DNA of 64,000 nucleotides. Origin: Oscarella lobularis (Eukaryota > Porifera > Homoscleromorpha > Homosclerophorida > Oscarellidae). The DNA is taken from contig NC_089182.1 in NCBI RefSeq assembly GCF_947507565.1, positions 1,674,001 to 1,738,000 on the forward strand, given 5' to 3'. The notes below the pieces were generated by a model. The model was not told the DNA's origin. It did not search any database and saw nothing but the letters and a program-made list of their open reading frames with translations. Made by a program: the position numbers and the translations under genes. The stretch's first letter is position 1. Each line of letters begins with the position of its first letter. Shown here in pieces: positions 58,563 to 64,000 of the stretch.

Positions 58563-59238
58563 TTAACCCTTGTTAACCGCGTCAACAATTAGGCCAACGA
58601 TCATGACGAAGAAGGAAACGATGGCAGTGATGATGCCGCGCTTACGCCTCGTTTGAAACACAAACGACAAATCCTGTGAGGGATCTACGTCCATTCCGAG
58701 TTTCAAAACGCTACGTTGTGGCTTGGCAACGGCGTGGTCATCCACAAACGAGTTAGGATTTGCGTTTCTTTTTTCAATCACCTTTCTCACTTCTGCTTCG
58801 GTGAGGAGTTCCGGGATTTCCTGGTGCACAGCCATGATATGCTCCACTACCAAATCATGCGAGGTCTCTTTTTCGTAGATGATTCTCTTTGTGTGCTCTC
58901 TCTTTCCGTCGGCTCTCAATTGAGCACTCATGGTGACGGTCACGTTAAAGCCGAGCTCTCTCAATCTGTCCAACGTGTCCGCCGTTATATCTCTGCTCGA
59001 GTCCGTGTCCATCAGGTCAAGTTCCGTTCTGACCTCTTCCAAAACAGTTCCTAGTTGCAAACGAGAAACGATTAGGTGACGACGAGGCTGCGAAAGAAGC
59101 GTGCTATTGCTGTTAGCTCAGAAGTCCACTATACTTCAACTGCAAACATTTTTTTCTTGCCCGGCTTGCATGCTCAATACCTCTGACTGTGCAGACGGCT
59201 GCGGCGGAAAGAAGGAGGAGGATGTTGACGGTGATCAT
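58563..59238 (-). CDS. tandem small secreted/membrane protein family, copy 2
   Basis: Exons 59238-59181 and 59050-58563 give 181 residues. Signal peptide ITVNILLLLSAAAVCTVRG. Then a charged helical region shared with copies 1 and 3: ITADTLDRLRELGFNV, MSAQLRADGKREHTKR, YEKETSHDLVVEHIMAVHQE, PELLTEAEVRKVIEKRN, LGMDVDPSQ. The C-terminus is RRKRG followed by a roughly 20-residue hydrophobic segment (ITAIVSFFVMIVGLIVDAV). No cysteines in the mature part. I do not recognise the family. It could be a type I membrane protein, or be cleaved at the tetrabasic site; both are inferences. The intron position, after the signal peptide in phase 1, is the same in all copies. Confidence 0.72.
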
Positions 59239-60279
59239 TGGCGTAGCCTTGAACTCTTGATGTCACGCTTAGTCGTTGAGGTAGGACTGGCTTTGTCTTC
59301 GAATTTCTTCGAATTTATACGCTGCGAGCTCGGCACTGAAACCGGGGAGGGTAAACCTTCGCGAGGGAACGGATCTCTGTTGCCATTGGTATCTTGAGCA
59401 GACATGCATGCGTGTCATGGTGAACGCGGAACTCGGCGCGCATTTTTATGAGGTGTACACGAATTTGAGCCAGTGCATGTAATTGAGTCCGCGTCTTGTC
59501 AAAAAGACGTGCACGTGAGCATGGTAACGGCACGTTGACGCGGAACGCGACGTGCAATCTTAGCCTAAGCTTTTCTTTTGTATACGGCTTTTGCGCAGAA
59601 GCAGATTAGCGGGAGAGTGTAGTAATATGGATGGTATTCCGGTTAGACTCCAAAAGATACTTCCTTAACCTCGCATCCGGTAACTTGGGAACTAAAAGGT
59701 AGTCATAAGCAACGCCGACTCGCCGCGGCCATATGAAGAGATATCATTTTTTTATGCAGAGATGGTAGGCTATTGATAGATCCTCAGTATCATCGACCTT
59801 TACTATCAATCGGCCCCACCCGAACTACTACTAATGCAGGCTCCGAAGTCATTTTGACTTCAGAACGGAGCGGGCAATAGAAAAGACCTTCATTGCGCGA
59901 TGACAGCGCGAGTGAAGAATGCGCGGGTGTTAGTTGACAAACGGAGTCACACCGGCAAAGTGAAAGATTCAATTACCGTAACTGAACTACACACGGCAAC
60001 GAGCGAGCAAGCTATTTATCTCTGCAGAGCTTTCTCCAGCAGAAACTGTAGCCTCGATTTCCACTAGCGCGCTTTGCATGGGGGCATGGTTATCCGTCGG
60101 CTTGCAGAGCTAGGACGCATTTTTCTCTTGGTAGTGCTTCTATTCCAACTACAAACGCACGAAACTGCCAAAAATAGTCCCGAACTAATTACCAAAATCC
60201 CCTCAGGTACATAGACGCGCTCACATGGCAACTTGAAACGTTCACGGATCTAATCTGATTTATTGCATTGTCTGTAGGA
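59239..60279. other. gene-free interval in the tandem family
   Basis: About 1 kb without a supported gene. It contains the promoter region of copy 2 (59239 onward) and otherwise unremarkable sequence. Confidence 0.5.
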
Positions 60280-60515
60280 TCAAGCTGAGAAGACACAGTG
60301 ACACTTCGAACATCTCGATCTCGATCCTAAAGATACCGTGAGCGTTTTTCGTACTTTGTCGCTGCTGCCGCTTTTCTGCTGATTGGCGTCAGTACGAGAT
60401 CGAAATTTAGTGGACAATTTGTTGGTCACGTCTGGCACCGTTGAAGACGCTACGGAGTCTCGAATGTGCATGATTTGCTCGTTCTTCACTTCGGAATCGT
60501 CAATCTCGTAGTCTG
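60280..60515 (-). pseudogene. tandem family fragment (copy 4)
   Basis: Begins with ACTACGAGATTGACGATTCC, encoding DYEIDDSEVK, the start of mature copy 3 (DYEISDSEVK). Homology then fades and the frame (KNEQIMHIRDSVASST) is not family-like. No signal-peptide exon. A partial duplicate just downstream of copy 3. Confidence 0.6.
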
Positions 60516-60607
60516 CTGATCAGGCCGGCCAGGGGTCCGCTCGTGCATCGTGATAAAAGAATCAACTAATCATTGAGTTTTCTACTCCTGCAGACGAACA
60601 CCAGACG

Positions 60608-61220
60608 TCAATAAAGAGCATAAATTGGCACGACAGCGAGCGAGCGAGCGAGCAAAACAGAGTTAGCGAACAGAAGTAATAAATGCACCGATGTCAGTCT
60701 CGACTTGTCAATTCGAAGTTCATTCTGATTGGGGTCAAGTTCGACGTTAAGTCTGAGAGTGAACATAGCGTGAGATTCGTTGCCGTTGGCGACGCCGCCG
60801 GGACGGCGTTTGTGTTGAAGTATGCGTGCCACTTCCTCCGATGTGATGACCTCCGGCACGTGCTGGCGCAAGGCGAAGAGATCGGTGTCGAGAGCGTCGT
60901 GCCGAATTTTCTTTTCTTTTCGTAGATGAGCTTTCTTTCGGTTCGTTTGCTTTCCGTCGCTTTTCATGTGAGTCATGACAATAATTCTCAAGTCGTAGCC
61001 GAGGTCTCTTAGTTTGCTCAGAGTTTCGGATGTGATTTGTTCTTTCTTCACTTCGGAATCGCTGATCTCGTAGTCCATTCTCGTCTCAGACGAAATATCG
61101 CCTATATACGATAGAAGAAAAGGTGCACGAAAAACAAGAATGCGTTTCAGTTGACATGGCACCTTTGACTGCCAAGAAAATGACAGCAAAAGCAATAACA
61201 ATCGTGACAGTGATAGACAT
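60608..61220 (-). CDS. tandem small secreted/membrane protein family, copy 3
   Basis: Exons 61220-61163 and 61101-60608 give 183 residues. Signal peptide SITVTIVIAFAVIFLAVKG, then MDYEISDSEVKKEQITSETL, LRDLGYDLRIIV, MKSDGKQTNRKK, HDALDTDLFALRQHVPEV, ITSEEVARILQHKRR and LNVELDPNQN. The C-terminus is hydrophobic (LLLLFANSVLLARSLAVVPI). It aligns with copy 2 over its whole length at modest identity, so the family is diverging fast. It lies head-to-head with the Tudor gene, 354 bp apart. Function unknown. Confidence 0.7.
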
Positions 61221-61573
61221 TGACGGCGCCCTTTTCCTTGCTGTCTTGCGCGAACACCAACAACTTGCACTTGAGTGGCTTCGTTTTCCCCAATTCTTTA
61301 GAATTTATAGGTGTTTCACCGGCACGTGACAAGCCGGATGCAGTGCAGGTACATTGGGATCAAACTGATCGAAATCGGATTGAAGTGATTGCGGTCGAAG
61401 AACGAGCTCGAGCTGATTTAGGTCAAATCAAAACTGGATGTGTTCACATCCTTATTCTCGCCTTTGTTCTCCAGACCACAGCAATGTGCCCAGCAATGTA
61501 GACATTCTGCAAAAGAGTGACGTCATTAGAGCGTGCGTGCGTGCTAAAGTTCCCGTACAACAGGAAAAAGCGC
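61221..61573. promoter_or_regulatory. divergent intergenic region, small-protein copy 3 / Tudor gene
   Basis: About 350 bp between opposing start codons; the promoters of both genes must lie here. Its left 120 bp resemble the region 5' of copy 1 (58225-58345, around CTTGCACTTGAGTGGC), pointing to a shared upstream element in this gene family. Confidence 0.5.
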
Positions 61574-64000
61574 ATGGCCAGCGTAGATTTGCAGGGCGAT
61601 CTGAAGCAGCTCTTCGAGCGCTTCGAAGAAGATTTCATGGAGCGAGTGCACGATTTCGAAGAAGAGCTAATTCGGCGCAAGACCCAGCTCGAACAAGGCG
61701 AAAAGAATCTGGGGGAGGAGCGCACTGCTTTCGATAAAGAAAAAAAGCGACTTCGAGCCGAAAAGGAGGAATTTCGCAAGCAAAAAGAGGACTTTAGACG
61801 CAAAAAACAGTCGTACGAAGAAGAAAATCGCAGCCAATCCGAGGAAAAAGTCGCCGAACCGCCCGAACCTGAACCTGTCGCCGAAGCGTCAGTGTTCGCA
61901 TCACGTGACATTCGCTATTTTTCATCGCAAAGCCGAGTGACGTCATCGAGCGAGCCCCGCCCTCCGCTGATGAGGGAGCAAGTTGTCATTTCGCACGCTG
62001 ATTCGCCCTCTTCGTTCTATGTTCAAAAGGTGGAACAACAGCGGGAAATAGATCATATCTCGCAACTCGTCAACGAAGCAGGAAACAGAAGTCACGTGAC
62101 CGCATCTCTTCCTTCCGGCTCGTATCAAGAGGGCGATCCTTGCATTGCTTTGTTTTCGGATGATAATAAATGGTATCGGGGGTGTGTCGCTTCGGTGGGA
62201 AACGGTCATCTCGTTCACTACGTCGACTTTGGCAATTCGGAGTATGTTCATCTTGCTAATATGAGACCAGCTCTGCCGGAATTGAGAGATTTGGAGCCAA
62301 TGGCAAGGAAGTGTTCTCTGGCTAACATCAAGCCTATTGGAAGCAGAGTGAGCAAGTAGAATAATTTGAAGGATCATAAAATTATTGATTTTTTACAGGA
62401 TTGGAGTTCACAGGCTCTGGCGGATTTCGAGCGTCTTGCCATGAGACAACCCGTGGCAATGAAAGTAATAAGTTCACATATAGGAATAGTTTAACCATAG
62501 ACATTGTTTATGAAGGTTATATGTGTCTATCCGCTTGCTATTGATTTTGAGTTGTCTCTTGAAGACAAGCGGGACATAGGAAAGCCAGGAGTTGAGACGG
62601 TGGCTCAAGCGCTCGTTTATTTGGGACATGCTGTCAATCTAGTCCCCCAAGCAACAGCTCCTGGATTTGGTACACCCATTTCATTTTGTACGTAAATGTA
62701 TGAATGACTGCCATCTTTTTTTAGTACGGGCGCCAAGGCCATTTGCGGCTGAAAGAAGTCAATTTGAGCAAACGTAGATACCTAACTGATTACTATTTTT
62801 TGAGTTTTCTAACTTCAGAGGCTGACTGTTTTTTTTGTAGTTCTTTTCGTCATCCCGGAAGTAGTCCTGTCCGCACGCAAAATTTCGTCTCAGTCAATCC
62901 AATGACGGCATCATTGCCAGCCAGTTTTCCGCAGCAACAAAGAGAAATTCCGGCTCTCAGTCCTATTCCCCCGTTCTTTCATGGCGCCATCACCCACATT
63001 GTCTCTCTGAGCGAGTTCTCTGTGCGAGCACTGCTTCCAGACAATGCTGTGACCAGGTGATGTTGCTGTGCTCAATGGCGGCTAATTCTTATTGACAATT
63101 GTTTTTGTTTAGCATGACTAGTGAACTGCAAAGTTTTTGTGCTAACGGGGAGCGGTCAGGAATCACTGATTTCGCTCCAGGGTTGTATTGTTCTGCTCAA
63201 GCTTCCAACAGCTTTTCTTGGGAAAGAGCAAAAATTGTGAATCGAACTAGCCAGAGCGCAGTACAGGTACCAGGAGAAAAATCAATAAATGTACAAGTTA
63301 ATTAACATTCGTTGCTTTCCCCGTAGGTTACTTTTGTTGATCTTGGCGTGAACGAAACAGTCCCTGTGGCCAGTCTAAGATCATTGCCTAATGAGTTTCG
63401 TTCTGTGCCACGTCAGAGCTTCGCCTGCTCCTTGGCCAATATTCCCAGCACCGGGGATTCAAACAGGGCGGTAGAAAGGATGGAGACGTTAACACGTAAC
63501 GAAACATGCCGTTTCAAAGTGGTAGAGGTGAGTCGATAATTTTGGTAAATAATATTAATTAAATGTGTTTATTTAATTAAGGATGCTGAATTGTACCACA
63601 CTGCAGTGTCTGTTCAGCTTTCAGACGGCCGTAACCTAGTGGACCTCTTGTTTCAACCTCAGTCCTATCTTCCGCCTGTTCTGCCTCAGAGCAGCAAGTT
63701 TGAGGTGGCAATTATCCACGTTGACGACGACGGTCTCATTCATGCCCAATTGCTCAATAGTGAGATCATAACTATTTAATTTGAATAAATGTATAACTTT
63801 TAATTATTGATAGATAGCGAAGAATTGGACAGAGTTCAAACGTATCTCGCGGAGAAATTTGTAGATGACAGCGGCACTAGAGGAGTTTCACTGAGCGCGT
63901 TGAAGCCAGGGCAAATCTGTTCCTGTCAGTTCCCTGACGATGGACAGTGGTATCGAGGTCGAATAATCGATGTCGATGTCCACAAATCACATGTCAAAGT
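61574..64000 (+). CDS. multi-Tudor-domain protein, 5' part
   Basis: Nine exons visible: 61574-62347, 62399-62464, 62516-62669, 62725-62773, 62841-63056, 63113-63266, 63327-63527, 63582-63759 and 63814 to the window edge. An N-terminal coiled coil (about 1-95) precedes repeated Tudor domains. Domain 1: EGDPCIALFSDDNKWYRGCV, HYVDFGNSEYV. Domain 2 region: GLYCSAQ, VTFVDLGVNETV. A third starts GQICSCQFPDDGQWYRGRI. Extended Tudor domains bind methylarginine on Piwi-type proteins in germline granules (TDRD1/TDRD6-like). The N-terminal coiled coil is unusual for TDRD1. The rest lies outside the window. Confidence 0.87.

Overview
This is nuclear DNA of an animal with a very compact genome. Almost every gene is broken by many introns of about 45-70 bp that end in TTTAG or similar. 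The readable genes are metazoan: a MOF/KAT8 acetyltransferase, a PI3-kinase p85-type adaptor, TTC39, a prolyl 4-hydroxylase alpha subunit, a Tudor-domain protein and several DOMON/cytochrome b561 ferric-reductase-like proteins. A spliced nuclear gene for a TatB/TatA-like protein (808-1397) is unexpected in an animal. Homoscleromorph sponges (Oscarella) are the animals known to me to keep tatC in mtDNA, so I suspect a homoscleromorph sponge; that assignment is an inference. Exon structures were worked out by hand from splice signals, reading frame and family conservation. Individual boundaries may be off by a base or a nearby splice site.

Layout. 1-7 kb: KAT8 (minus, runs off the left edge) diverges over about 90 bp from the TatB-like gene, followed by a 28-exon p85-like gene with extra C1 and SAM domains. 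7-10.5 kb: a DOMON-DOMON gene and a decayed copy. 11.4-15 kb: a minus-strand pseudokinase-coiled coil-ZU5-death-domain gene whose kinase N-lobe is cut off by a transposon. 15-18.1 kb: an integrase (DDE) element with arms made of inverted satellite arrays. 19.5-22.6 kb: two diverged elements, each an inverted-repeat pair around a small single-Myb gene. 22.7-40.8 kb: a DOMON/cytochrome b561 cluster on the minus strand with a Reeler gene cut by an assembly gap, one full DOMON-DOMON-b561 gene, two DOMON-DOMON copies that stop at the first b561 helix (one a pseudogene), a single-DOMON gene, and a swarm of MITEs plus a second satellite-armed integrase element, mostly inside one 5.1-kb intron.

41-46.6 kb: two convergent coiled-coil adaptor-like genes, one with an SH3 domain, the other with a 1.5-kb long-TIR element in an intron. 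47.3-51.6 kb: an inverted, near-identical copy of the 23.2-24.8 kb region that continues into a complete Reeler-DOMON-DOMON-cytochrome b561 gene. 52-57 kb: TTC39 and P4HA converge tail to tail. 57.6-61.2 kb: a tandem family of small, apparently secreted or membrane proteins I do not recognise (two intact, one pseudogene, one fragment). 61.6 kb to the right edge: the 5' part of a multi-Tudor gene.

The most notable observations are the nuclear TatB-like gene, the satellite-armed integrase elements, a conserved non-canonical GA-AG splice junction in the second DOMON domain of five paralogues, and the unusual p85 architecture. I saw no rRNA, tRNA or CRISPR array.
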